Source: Mycobacterium sp. ITM-2016-00316 | Lineage (GTDB): Bacteria; Actinomycetota; Actinomycetes; Mycobacteriales; Mycobacteriaceae | Reading direction: 5' to 3' | Assembly (NCBI RefSeq): GCF_002968335.2 | Contig: NZ_CP134398.1 | Location: 4,898,001-4,962,000, forward strand | DNA length: 64,000 nucleotides | Shown: positions 13,889 to 22,321 of the stretch, piece by piece | Layout of the letters: every line of letters starts with the position of its first letter | Position numbering within the stretch: the first letter of the stretch is position 1 | Translations under genes and position numbers: made by a program | The notes under the pieces: generated by a model | What the model was told of the DNA's origin: nothing | The model's database searches: none | What the model saw: the letters and a program-made list of their open reading frames with translations, nothing else

Positions 13889-16165
13889 TCAATCCCCGTG
13901 TTCCGGATCAGAAACCGCGCTCTGTACCAAGCCCTTGCGTTTCTCCAACCATTCGTCGAGAAATGAACCGCTTGACCCCGGCCGGGGCGCTGGCTTCTGC
14001 GGCGGGCCGCCGCCGCTGCCGGGCTCAGGTGCCTTCGGACGTGCGAGCGCGGTGAGGTTCGACACCCCGCGGCCGGCAGCCACAGTGGCCACCCGGTACG
14101 GGTCGACGATGTCTAAATAGGTGCGGCGCATCACTTCTGCAATGTGATCATCCAGATCCCGGCCGGCCCTGGCGTAGCCGCGTTCATTGTGGTCGATCAC
14201 CAGGGTGTGCGGAAACGCTGGCCCAGCAGCCGCCGACCGAAGCGTAACGGCGGTCAGGTCGGGCAGCGTGACCAGTGTCGATGTGTCGACCATGTCACCG
14301 AACCGTTGCCGAATCTCGTTGGCATCGCTGACCGCGCTCCGAAAAGCGATGGTGGTAGCCACGTTTCCCTTCACCGCTGGGCCGAGATCAATGTCGAGCT
14401 GCGCCATGTGCTGGTGGGCCAGCACTACAGACAGTCCGAACTTGCGCCCTTCTGCGAGCATGTTCGTCAATGCCCCGGAAATCAGGGTGTGCGCCTCATC
14501 GACGATCACCGTGAACGGTCTAGCCCGGTGTTCACGCTCCAATGCACCGTGCCAGATCCTGCCGAGGTACAGATATCCCAGCAAGCGGCTCGCCTGCTCC
14601 CCCAACTCGGATTTGGACAGATCCAGCAGGATGATTTTTCCCTCGTCCATTGCCTTGGCGAAATCGATGGCGTTCGTCCCTGACCCCAAGATGGCGCGCA
14701 TCGCGACAGTGCTGGAAATAGAATCGAACTTGCTGTTCACCCAAGCCAACACCTGACCATGCTCATTGGACGAGCGTTCCATCTTGTGGACCTTCCACCA
14801 GCGGCGCAGCCGGGCGTCTGCGGAACCGCTGATGACCGATTCCATAAACTCGTCATCGCCGGTGGTTTCGGGCACGTCGAGCAGCGAAGCGCGGGGGCCA
14901 TGGGCCTCTGCCAACGTGCGTAGGGTCATCGCCACACGCTCGGAGAACCGCGGACCGACGATACCGGTCTCCGCTTTGTCGAACAGGTACTGAAACATCG
15001 CGCACAACTCGGAAATCGCGATATCACGGCGCGCAACATCCGTCTCGGCCAGCGGATTGATCGGTACCGGATTCTCGGTGTCTCCGCATCGGATCAGCCA
15101 CACCCGATCACTCGCACTGTCCGGCATCTCAGCCAGTACACGCTCACACAACTGTCCGTGCGGATCAGCGATCAACATGCCGCCGTCGCCCTCGGCAACC
15201 TGCCGTGCGATACCTGCCAAAGCTGAGGACTTGCCGGTACCCGTCTGGCCGAGCACATGGATGTGCCGCAGTCGTTCGTTCTTCGACAGCTCTATCGGCG
15301 TCCGGCGTCCGGACGAGGTGAGCGCGTGGCCGATACACAATCCAGAACCGACGCTGCCTCGTGACGGTGAAACCGGGATCGGCGCGGCGGCAGCGGTGTA
15401 GGAACCTGGGAGTGGCTCGCTGCCGGCAACAGGTATGTCGAGGAAGTTCACCAGCTGATCCTGGCTGACCCGCAACCACGGGGCGTCGTCGCCGACGCTC
15501 CCCAACCGCAGCCCGGGATGACGTCTGCGGATTGATGATCTCAACCGTATGGACGGTTCCTCTCCCCGGGTGACAACCGACATCCGTACATCCCAGATCC
15601 TTCTGTCATGGTGTGTACCCGGCCGTATCCGGATACTGACTCCAGTGCCGGGATGAGCGGCGAACGTTTCCATCAACTGGGTCGTCGATCTTTCGGCGGT
15701 ACCGCACCAGGCGACCGCAGTCGGCTCAGTCACCGCCGCCTCGGCAACGAACCCGAGACTGTTGGCGCGCAGTTCGGTGACCACCGGCCAGACCACCGCA
15801 TCGAGCGACGGCTCGACGACTACGCTGGCGGATTCCGCGACCGGTTCCAGTACCGCCGCGAACTCCGCCAACACAGACGCTGTGGCGGAGCCAGCATCGG
15901 CGCACAGGGTGACAGCAACCATGCCATCCTCGCCTGTGCAAAGGCTGAGTTCCATTTCTGCACCGTCGATTTCGGCAATGATGCCGGAGAGTACCATCGG
16001 TAGCTCGGAGCGCAGGTGCGTCGCCGCAGCATGCGAGTTCGGGCGTAAACCCATGAGCTCCAGACCTGCTACGGAGGTGCGTTCGTGCGGGTGGTTCACG
16101 AAGTTGTTCGTCGTCGTACCTTTCATTGCGGTGTCCGTGATCGCTCCACTAGACCGCACCGGCAT
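13889..16165 (-). CDS. HerA/VirD4-like P-loop ATPase
   Basis: A 758-residue protein. The N-terminal 290 residues are alpha/beta without recognised family. Residues about 295-680 are a FtsK-HerA superfamily ATPase: Walker A LGQTGTGKS (305-313), MLIADPHG after it, Walker B FTVIVDEAH (551-559), and VVLAHQHMAQL as the sensor/Gln region; the arrangement resembles type IV coupling proteins and DUF87 ATPases. There are no membrane helices, no relaxase or WXG100 genes nearby, and only one ATPase domain, so neither a conjugation system nor type VII secretion is indicated. The C-terminus is Pro/Gly-rich. The start is ATG at 16165; ATG 16126 is an alternative. Confidence 0.8.
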   Translation of the reverse strand: MPVRSSGAITDTAMKGTTTNNFVNHPHERTSVAGLELMGLRPNSHAAATHLRSELPMVLSGIIAEIDGAEMELSLCTGEDGMVAVTLCADAGSATASVLAEFAAVLEPVAESASVVVEPSLDAVVWPVVTELRANSLGFVAEAAVTEPTAVAWCGTAERSTTQLMETFAAHPGTGVSIRIRPGTHHDRRIWDVRMSVVTRGEEPSIRLRSSIRRRHPGLRLGSVGDDAPWLRVSQDQLVNFLDIPVAGSEPLPGSYTAAAAPIPVSPSRGSVGSGLCIGHALTSSGRRTPIELSKNERLRHIHVLGQTGTGKSSALAGIARQVAEGDGGMLIADPHGQLCERVLAEMPDSASDRVWLIRCGDTENPVPINPLAETDVARRDIAISELCAMFQYLFDKAETGIVGPRFSERVAMTLRTLAEAHGPRASLLDVPETTGDDEFMESVISGSADARLRRWWKVHKMERSSNEHGQVLAWVNSKFDSISSTVAMRAILGSGTNAIDFAKAMDEGKIILLDLSKSELGEQASRLLGYLYLGRIWHGALEREHRARPFTVIVDEAHTLISGALTNMLAEGRKFGLSVVLAHQHMAQLDIDLGPAVKGNVATTIAFRSAVSDANEIRQRFGDMVDTSTLVTLPDLTAVTLRSAAAGPAFPHTLVIDHNERGYARAGRDLDDHIAEVMRRTYLDIVDPYRVATVAAGRGVSNLTALARPKAPEPGSGGGPPQKPAPRPGSSGSFLDEWLEKRKGLVQSAVSDPEHGD

Positions 16166-16242
16166 GGCCGCTCATTGCCGCCATGCAATACGGCCTGCCC
16201 TGCCCGCAACGCGCTCGCTCGGGGGCAGGAACTCACCGGTTT

Positions 16243-16530
16243 CTAGCCCCGCTGCGCGTCGCCGCAGCTGGATCGCCGTTTCGGCTGTGAGGTCAGGTGC
16301 CAGCCATGGCAATGGACGCACCGATATCCGCGCACCACAGTCCAACTGGCACAACGCTCTTCGAGAGGGCTTGCGCTAGCATCGATTGCGCGGCCTCGAT
16401 GGCGAGCCGCACGTCTTTTCGTTCGCCCAGGCGTTGCTTCCCGCTGTGAGCGCAGACCGGCCACACGTGGGCCGGTCGGCTTCGACGCCCACTCCGCGCG
16501 GATCGGCTGCTCGATGAAATGGTCATCCAA
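16243..16530 (-). CDS. Zinc-ribbon protein with two compensating indels
   Basis: The open frame from TTG 16530 gives 95 residues: DDHFIEQPIRAEWASKPTGP at the start and YRCVHCHGWHLTSQPK near the end, a zinc ribbon known from many small actinobacterial and phage proteins. The middle of this frame is Arg-rich and unlike the family. The minus-strand frame beginning at ATG 16526 contains the missing family signature GKQRLGERKDVRLAIEAAQ at the right place. One indel near 16465-16480 and an opposite one near 16365-16385 would rebuild the normal protein. AGGAG precedes both starts. The function is unknown; it lies between the vWA gene and the HerA-like ATPase. Confidence 0.5.
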   Translation of the reverse strand: MDDHFIEQPIRAEWASKPTGPRVAGLRSQREATPGRTKRRAARHRGRAIDASASPLEERCASWTVVRGYRCVHCHGWHLTSQPKRRSSCGDAQRG

Positions 16531-16696
16531 CGACTCCTTGTCGGTTGTTTTCGAGATGCATCCATTTCACCTCAACAGAAAACGAACCGATTCTGTCGAG
16601 GCAATCGCCCCAACGGGCTGACTCCGCGAGAGGGTCTGCCGGTCTACGAGAGAATCGCTGAGACACCGCATGATCGGTGCGAATCCAGCAGCGGCA

Positions 16697-17431
16697 TCAA
16701 CGCTTGTCGAGATCCTGGCCGGTGATATCCGCAAAGGCACTTCCGAATGCGAGACCGGTCTTGTCCGGGTCGGTGCCGTCGAACACAACAGGAGTCGCGT
16801 ATGGGTACAGGGTCGGCCATTCGCCTGCCACGACGATGTCCTTACCCGGCACGAGGAGAAACAGCTTGTCGATACCCGCGTCTCTCAGTTCCTGTCGAGC
16901 CATACCCTCGCTCGACGGCAGGTCGTGAAACTTGCCGTCAGACAACAGCACCAACGACTGGACACACTGAGAGCGGGGAAGCTCACGAATCGCGGTCAAC
17001 AGTGCATTCAACGAGGTCCCATCGGTCGGGCCCGGCGTCGCCAACGGTGCGGGACTGTTTGCGATCGCAGTAGGAGGCATTGCTACCTCGGTCTGACCGC
17101 TGAACGCGAGCACCGACAGCTCGTCGTCACCACGCAAGTTCGTGGGAGCCCACTCCACAAGCTGAGCGAGAGCCTGTGACCGCGGTCCGATGAACTCGTA
17201 CATTGATCCTGACTCATCGCTCGCGATGAAAACCCGGACGCAACCCACATTTCGATCACCAGAAAGATAGGTGTCGTTCAGAGATTTCGGGTCGCGACGA
17301 TCCAGCATCCACCAGATCAACGCAGCAAGGAGCAGCACAACCAGAGCCAACGCTGCGAGTCGGCTCCAGGAGACTCTGCGACGGCCTCCGAGCGGTTGGA
17401 TCGCTCCCGCGGGCCGAAGGCTGTGCACCAC
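16697..17431 (-). CDS. Membrane-anchored von Willebrand factor A protein
   Basis: A 244-residue protein with one N-terminal membrane helix (residues about 23-43, WSRLAALALVVLLLAALIWW) and a vWA domain after it. The metal-ion site is complete: DESGS (72-76), the Thr in PTDGTSLNALL, and SDGK later in the strand-helix order. vWA domains bind protein partners through Mg. The start is GTG at 17431 with GAGGA seven bases before. It lies 46 bp downstream of the coiled-coil membrane gene at 17478 on the same strand and probably shares its transcript. vWA proteins are often paired with AAA+ or P-loop ATPases, as with the HerA-like gene here. Confidence 0.82.
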   Translation of the reverse strand: MVHSLRPAGAIQPLGGRRRVSWSRLAALALVVLLLAALIWWMLDRRDPKSLNDTYLSGDRNVGCVRVFIASDESGSMYEFIGPRSQALAQLVEWAPTNLRGDDELSVLAFSGQTEVAMPPTAIANSPAPLATPGPTDGTSLNALLTAIRELPRSQCVQSLVLLSDGKFHDLPSSEGMARQELRDAGIDKLFLLVPGKDIVVAGEWPTLYPYATPVVFDGTDPDKTGLAFGSAFADITGQDLDKR

Positions 17432-17477
17432 GCGTCAGTCCTCGGGAATCTCTGTGGTAAGCAATGAGAATGCCGGC

Positions 17478-18908
17478 CTAACCATTGGGAGCTGACGCCG
17501 AAACTGCACTGTCGATTGCACTGACAAACCCATGTGGCGGCTGCACCCGCTGGGAACTGCCTGCCGGTGGTACCGAGTTCTCTACCCTCGACATGTCGTG
17601 CGGGGCCTTGATGTCTTGTGCCAGATCTTTTCTGGCATCGCGACGCTCCTGCTCTGGGTCGTCGGGGGGGCGTACCGCTTCGAGTCGGGCAATTGCCAGC
17701 CGAATCAACCGGTGTGGAAGAAACACGTGCGAATTTGACTCGTCCAGTTGTTCGTCGGGTGCTCCAGAGTTCCGCGCCACCTTGATAAGGCGTTGACCAT
17801 CACCGGACACAACTTCACCGTCTAGTTCGAACGCGTAGTCGGCCGATCTCAGTTTGCTCGCCGGACGCCCGGACGCACCCCGGTTCAACAGGATGCCAAC
17901 GGTCGCACTGAGCAGTTCCTGATCGGCATCATTCTTGAGTTTCTCTACCAGCGCTTTTGCCGTGAACCATTTCTTCTGCCAGCGGGTCAAGGCTGCGGAT
18001 TCTCGAAGCAAGAGCAACCAATCGACAGCACGCGTGTATCGAGCCTTCCACCTGCGGCCGATGCTGGTGCTTTCAGCTGGGTCGAACATGAACGCCCGCG
18101 TCAGTGCGTCCACGAGAATGAACACCGCAAACACAATCGCCATGATGGTGCCGGGCGGATGTTCCACCGCACCGAAGTTTGCCTCTTCCTCTGCCTGATA
18201 GCGCCACTCCACCAGTCTGATCGTCGTAAAGCAGGCCGCTGCCAGTAGCAGGGTCGACGACGTCACGAAAACCATCGCGCTACGTCGAGACTCCCCAGCT
18301 CGCAAATAGTGCACCGCCCCGGCAAAGAACCTGGCGCTCATGATGCCGACCACCGGGACCAATAGCGCCAGTATCGCCGTGAACGCCTGCACTATGAACG
18401 GCGAGTCATCCTGCAATGACCTACCGAAGATGTCGAAGTAGAAGGCGAACTCTGCCACCAGCAGAACCAGTTCGCCGAAGATGACCGTTATCGGCCTGAC
18501 TTTGGGAGTCGAACGGTCGATTTCGTCTTCTGCTCGTCGCTGTGCACGGCTGATCTCGGCTTGCTCGTTCGCCAGTAGAGACCGAACCATGGACCCGGAC
18601 TTGAAACGGTCGACGCGAGCATTGGCTATGCGATAGCGGCGTTCCGCGTCTTCGACCCGATGTACTGCTCGGGTGAGCTTACGGCGACTCTGCGAGTCAA
18701 TGCGTTGGGCTGCTCCGAGTTGCAACGCAAGTGCCGCGCGTTCCAGATCGTGGGCGCCATTCTCGGAACTGCTGGGGATACCCGACAGCTTGGACATCAT
18801 CTCCGTTGTCGTGGCGTCGTCGCCCAATATCGGACGCCGACTCTCGAGCCATCGCGGCAGCCATCGACTCAGCACAACCCCCACCATCCTCCGCTTGACA
18901 CGGCACAT
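17478..18908 (-). CDS. Coiled-coil multi-pass membrane protein, unknown function
   Basis: A 476-residue protein. Residues 55-135 are charged helix (RKLTRAVHRVEDAERRYRIA) likely to form a coiled coil. Four or five membrane helices follow between about 145 and 285 (VIFGELVLLVAEFAFYF, AFTAILALLVPVVGIMSARF, SSTLLLAAACFTTIRLV, GTIMAIVFAVFILVDAL). A cytoplasmic C-terminal half contains SADYAFELDGEVV and an acidic/basic tail. No domain was recognised. The start is uncertain: ATG 18908, ATG 18887 (with GGAGG too close) or GTG 18875. It is divergent from the vWA lipoprotein gene and upstream of the vWA membrane protein, suggesting a membrane complex. Confidence 0.7.
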   Translation of the reverse strand: MCRVKRRMVGVVLSRWLPRWLESRRPILGDDATTTEMMSKLSGIPSSSENGAHDLERAALALQLGAAQRIDSQSRRKLTRAVHRVEDAERRYRIANARVDRFKSGSMVRSLLANEQAEISRAQRRAEDEIDRSTPKVRPITVIFGELVLLVAEFAFYFDIFGRSLQDDSPFIVQAFTAILALLVPVVGIMSARFFAGAVHYLRAGESRRSAMVFVTSSTLLLAAACFTTIRLVEWRYQAEEEANFGAVEHPPGTIMAIVFAVFILVDALTRAFMFDPAESTSIGRRWKARYTRAVDWLLLLRESAALTRWQKKWFTAKALVEKLKNDADQELLSATVGILLNRGASGRPASKLRSADYAFELDGEVVSGDGQRLIKVARNSGAPDEQLDESNSHVFLPHRLIRLAIARLEAVRPPDDPEQERRDARKDLAQDIKAPHDMSRVENSVPPAGSSQRVQPPHGFVSAIDSAVSASAPNG

Positions 18909-19080
18909 CCAGCAACGACAAGCACACCGCTCCGCAACGTATCATCGGCACGCTTGCGCGTCCGCGCAAGTCAAAATCCGACCTCGTCAGCCGAACGACG
19001 TACAAAGCGTGCTCGCATCAGTTCTTCCCACTAGGCTGTCGCCGCTAGTTACTTATCCTTCCGGGAAAGGACTCGGCCGA

Positions 19081-19827
19081 ATGCGTCGACTCGCCGTTTT
19101 GTTCGCATCAACACTGGCAACGATCGGCATGGTCGCGTGCAGTTCCGGCAGCGACGAATCCGAGCCTGCGGCCGAGGCCGATATCTGCGCCGCTGCAAGT
19201 GAACAAGCGGCCAATCCTGACGCGGTAAGGGTGGTGGTCGTCGTCGATCGAACAGAATCCGCTCGCACCGACGTCGCGGTGCCGTCGTCACTCACCGATA
19301 TTCTCACGGCCGCACAGGATAAAGGCGTCGAGGCCAAGACAGGTGCACTCTTGCAGACACTGGGAGTGAGCGGGGAATCGGTCTTTCCCACCATCAGCCC
19401 CCCACATAATCTGGACCTGCGGCCCGGCGATACCAGCACCAATGCCGATAATCTGCGGGCCAAATTGTTGGCGGATTGCCTCACCACCTTCATTGATTCT
19501 GAGGTGACCGAACCGAAGGGCGAAGGCACAGATCTGATAGGGGCACTGCTTGCGGCCCAACAACAGAAGCCCGAGCAGATATTGGTCATCTCCAGCGGGA
19601 TGAACAGCACGCCCTTGGCGAATCTCACCGCGCCCCCCACAGATCCGACGAGTGCCGCTTCATCCGTCAAGGCGGAAGCTCCTGATTTCGGTACCTGGTC
19701 GCTACCGGTGACCTGGTTCAACCTGGGCGAGCCAGAGCCTCCGTTAAGTGCCGCCGACCGAGATCGGGTGATCGCGTTCTGGAAGGCGCTTCTCGGCGAT
19801 CACCTGAACATCGACACGCGTGAGTGA
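19081..19827 (+). CDS. Secreted vWA-like lipoprotein
   Basis: A 248-residue protein with a lipoprotein signal peptide: MRRLAVLFASTLATIGMVAC, lipidated Cys at 20. After a spacer, VRVVVVVDRTESARTDV carries a D-x-T-x-S metal site (56-60), and EQILVISSGMNST is the second core strand of a vWA-type fold. It would sit on the outer face of the cytoplasmic membrane. The start is ATG 19081 with GGGAAAGGAC before it; a much longer upstream reading overlaps the divergent gene and is rejected. It is divergently arranged with the membrane proteins at 17478 and 16697 and may form the extracytoplasmic part of the same assembly. Confidence 0.75.
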   Translation: MRRLAVLFASTLATIGMVACSSGSDESEPAAEADICAAASEQAANPDAVRVVVVVDRTESARTDVAVPSSLTDILTAAQDKGVEAKTGALLQTLGVSGESVFPTISPPHNLDLRPGDTSTNADNLRAKLLADCLTTFIDSEVTEPKGEGTDLIGALLAAQQQKPEQILVISSGMNSTPLANLTAPPTDPTSAASSVKAEAPDFGTWSLPVTWFNLGEPEPPLSAADRDRVIAFWKALLGDHLNIDTRE

Positions 19828-19885
19828 GTTCACCCAATCTTCAACAGAGCGCAGCTGTCCATCGCTGAACTGTGATGACCGCTCT

Positions 19886-19907
19886 ATCTGGCTTCTGGCG
19901 GCCAGAT
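19886..19907. terminator. Possible weak hairpin terminator
   Basis: An ATCTGGC/GCCAGAT inverted repeat with an 8-base loop lies between the convergent lipoprotein and CHAP genes. The stem is short (7 bp), so termination is only suggested by position. Confidence 0.35.
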
Positions 19908-19960
19908 CGTTCTGAGTGCAGGCCGCAGCTACGCGGGCAGCCAGCCGTATCCGGCAACCG

Positions 19961-20773
19961 TCATGGCACCAGGATGTAACTCATCCCCGGCACGTCGGTC
20001 ACCGTGCGCGTCGTGAAGCGGTTGAACCCCACCGTCCGGTAGCCGTTGGCAGCGGTGGCACCGCGGCCATAGTTTATCTCGGTGATGGTGACGTTCCTGC
20101 CGTTGACGGCGTCCACCCAGGCGACATGGCCCACGCCGCCGACCAGCGACCGTTCGAACACCACGATCGAGCGCGGCTGCGCATCGGCGACCACCTTCCA
20201 GCCTGCCGCCCGCGCCTGATCGTCCCACTGCTCGGCGTTACCTTTCAGCGCCGAGATGTAGTAGCCGGCGTTGGCTCGTACCTTCTCCTGTGCGCCCCAG
20301 GTGCAGTACCCTGCGAAGGCGTGCAGCGGATTGGACTGCATTGTCCCGCCTTTCGGACGTCCGTTGGCCGGCGCCGACTGCACAGCGGGTGCCGGTTGGG
20401 GCGCCGCACCACAATCGCGCACCACGGCGTTCAGGGTTCCGGTCTCGATGTCGACATCGGCGACAAAATGCCCATCCGACGTCTTGTACCAGAGATTGTC
20501 CCAACCGCCGGGAAGGTGCGGGCTGAAGTATCCCTTCACCGCCTGCCCACGCGCCGAGCACACCAGCGTCAGCCGGGTTCCCACGCCATACCAACCGGAC
20601 TGCGTGGATTGCAGGGTGGGCGCGGACATCCGCTGGGTCTGCGCCTTCACTGTGGCGCTCGCATCGGCGTACGCCACGGCCGGCATTGCCAGCGCGGCGA
20701 GACCGGCCACCGCAGTTGCGAGAATACCGTGCCGAATAGATGCCGCGAACTTGTCAAGCTTGTTGGCGTTCAC
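19961..20773 (-). CDS. Secreted CHAP-domain amidase/peptidase
   Basis: A 270-residue exported protein: signal peptide about 1-37 (HGILATAVAGLAALAMPAVAYA), a small domain (45-122) with two cysteines, a Pro/Ala linker, and a C-terminal CHAP domain (150-265) with catalytic Cys in GYCTWGAQ (C157) and His in VGHVAWVDAV (H216). CHAP enzymes cut peptide bonds in peptidoglycan stems or act in secretion of conjugative systems. The start is GTG 20773; a 21-codon longer reading has a poorer signal peptide. It faces the divergent small secreted protein at 21010. A role in wall remodelling or interbacterial action is inferred from the domain. Confidence 0.82.
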   Translation of the reverse strand: MNANKLDKFAASIRHGILATAVAGLAALAMPAVAYADASATVKAQTQRMSAPTLQSTQSGWYGVGTRLTLVCSARGQAVKGYFSPHLPGGWDNLWYKTSDGHFVADVDIETGTLNAVVRDCGAAPQPAPAVQSAPANGRPKGGTMQSNPLHAFAGYCTWGAQEKVRANAGYYISALKGNAEQWDDQARAAGWKVVADAQPRSIVVFERSLVGGVGHVAWVDAVNGRNVTITEINYGRGATAANGYRTVGFNRFTTRTVTDVPGMSYILVP

Positions 20774-21009
20774 TGGTTCTGATTCCCACTTCCGGGTCGG
20801 TGAGGCGCCTCGCATGGCGCCTGCGCAAACCAGCATGGGGCCACTCGGATACGCGGCATTGCGTGCAGAAAATGGGGATCGCCTCCCCGCCCAGCGATGT
20901 ACGCCGAACGTCCTAATGTCGAAAAACTCTGGTGGAGTGCGTAATACGCGACGTCCAACAGGCGATGAAACTCATGCCTCACACATCAGAGAACCAGGAG
21001 CGACAAACC

Positions 21010-21435
21010 TTGCCACACATCCAAAAGCTGCCCGCCGCTACCGCGACTACGTTCGGACGTTCGAGGGTTCGATCCGTGACGACGCGGATTTGGAAGAACC
21101 TATTGGCGTTCCTCGTCGCGTCCATGCTGGGCCTCGGCGCAGCCCCTCCAGCGATGGCCTCGAATGCCACCATTACCGTCAGTTTCGCTGACTGGCGCTG
21201 CAATGCCACCGGTGGCGGTTCTGTTGTTGCCGTCCAGATGGGCTCTCAGTACGGGTCCGTTCCAAAGTCGAACGGCCGCACCATCAAGATCCGCGCGAAG
21301 TTGCGCGCATCCAACAATCTGACCGGTGTCATCTGGTGCAAACGCCCCTGGTATCGCGGCGGGATGACCACACCGGTCTACAACATCAACCAAGGACTGT
21401 GGGTCGACCGCAACGGTCAGCACTTCAACGTCTGA
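21010..21435 (+). CDS. Small secreted protein, unknown function
   Basis: A 141-residue protein with a signal peptide (WKNLLAFLVASMLGLGAAPPAMASNA, cleavage near residue 47) and a mature part of about 95 residues with a Cys pair (WRCNATGGG ... GVIWCKRPW) likely to form a disulfide. The TTG start at 21010 is chosen for the AGGAG nine bases upstream; longer readings reach ATG 20974 or 20932. The mature part resembles small beta-rich secreted actinobacterial proteins. It is divergent from the CHAP gene and 41 bp upstream of the LuxR-type gene. Confidence 0.62.
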   Translation: MPHIQKLPAATATTFGRSRVRSVTTRIWKNLLAFLVASMLGLGAAPPAMASNATITVSFADWRCNATGGGSVVAVQMGSQYGSVPKSNGRTIKIRAKLRASNNLTGVIWCKRPWYRGGMTTPVYNINQGLWVDRNGQHFNV

Positions 21436-21476
21436 ACTCGCACACCTTCGGTGCCGACCAAAGAAGCGAACGGGAC

Positions 21477-21815
21477 ATGGACCCGAACAGCTTACCCAAA
21501 CTCGCCGACCGTGAGCGCGACATACTGATCGCGTGGCTCGCTGGGACTAGTGACTCGACCGCGAAGAAACTGCAGATCTCCGCAGTCACGCTGCGAACGC
21601 ACCTCATACGGATCATGAGAAAGTACGAGGCGGCAGGTCGTCCTGCGAAGACCAGGGCTGAACTGTTCCAACGTGCTGTTGAGGACGGGCTGATCGACGG
21701 CACCATCGCAGACGACGTGGCGGCCAACGATCCCGACTGTCCTGGCCCTCACCGCACTAGCCGGAATGCCAGATTGTTGCGCACCGCGGGCCACTCGATG
21801 TCCAGGATCGAATAG
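21477..21815 (+). CDS. LuxR-type HTH protein without receiver domain
   Basis: A 112-residue DNA-binding protein. Residues 5-70 form a GerE/LuxR helix-turn-helix: KLADRERDILIAWLAGTSDSTAKKLQISAVTLRTHLIRIMRKY, with the usual E-R-I-L opening and T-x-x-T-H recognition helix. There is no receiver domain and a short C-terminal extension (GRPAKTRAELFQRAVEDGLI). Its 3' end overlaps the opposite-strand acetyltransferase by 67 bp. It may regulate the neighbouring secreted genes, or serve as output partner for the orphan histidine kinase at 1220; both are guesses from context. Confidence 0.7.
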   Translation: MDPNSLPKLADRERDILIAWLAGTSDSTAKKLQISAVTLRTHLIRIMRKYEAAGRPAKTRAELFQRAVEDGLIDGTIADDVAANDPDCPGPHRTSRNARLLRTAGHSMSRIE

Positions 21816-22321
21816 ACCACGGTGTCCCGGCGCGACCCGTCGGCCAGCAGCTGGTGGCTGCGCAGCACGCCGTCGAGTTTGGCGCCCAGGCGCTCGATCG
21901 CGGCCCGGCTGGTCGCGTTGAAGAAATGGGTGCGGAACTCGACGGCCACGCAGTCGAGCACCTCGAAGGCGTGTGTCAGCAGCAGCAGCTTGGCCTCGGT
22001 GTTCACCCCGGTCCGCCGCGCGGTGGTGGCATACCAGGTGGCACCGATCTCCAGGCGACGGTTGGGTCCGTCGATGTTCAGGTAGCTCGTCGACCCGATC
22101 ACGGTGCCGTCGAGGCTGCGCACCACGAAGGTGAACCCGTGCGGATCGGCCAGTCTGGTCTGCACCCAGGCGGCCGCGGTATCCGGTGTCGGCACATTGG
22201 TGAACCACAGGTCGCCGGTGTCCGAGGCGGCCGCCGCGATCTCCGCGGCGTGCCCGGCCTGCAGCGGTTCCAGCGTCACCCAGCGCCGCCCGGCCAGTAC
22301 CACCGGTTCCACGAAGCTCAT
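21749..22321 (-). CDS. GNAT N-acetyltransferase (RimJ/RimL type)
   Basis: A 190-residue acetyltransferase of the Acetyltransf_3 family that transfers acetyl from acetyl-CoA to an amine, often a protein N-terminus. WFTNVPTPDTAAAWV, VIGSTSYLNID, and the acetyl-CoA region ATTARRTGVNTEAKLLLL followed by FFNATSRAAIERLGAKLDGVLR match the family in order. The ATG start at 22321 overlaps the upstream membrane-protein stop by 4 bp (ATGA). Its 3' end lies antisense to the last 22 codons of the LuxR-type gene. Confidence 0.88.
   Translation of the reverse strand: MSFVEPVVLAGRRWVTLEPLQAGHAAEIAAAASDTGDLWFTNVPTPDTAAAWVQTRLADPHGFTFVVRSLDGTVIGSTSYLNIDGPNRRLEIGATWYATTARRTGVNTEAKLLLLTHAFEVLDCVAVEFRTHFFNATSRAAIERLGAKLDGVLRSHQLLADGSRRDTVVYSILDIEWPAVRNNLAFRLVR

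Noticed and set aside
13889..16165. HerA-like ATPase as a type VII secretion or conjugation component
   Set aside because: Only one ATPase domain, no membrane helices, and no WXG100, EccB/D, mycosin, relaxase or integrase genes in the window.
18673..19080. 136-codon N-terminal extension of the vWA-like lipoprotein
   Set aside because: It overlaps the divergent membrane gene and would destroy the signal peptide and lipobox that start at 19081.
1220..20773. Tellurite/Ter-type stress operon
   Set aside because: vWA, ATPase and kinase parts recall Ter systems, but no TerD, TerC or related domain was found.
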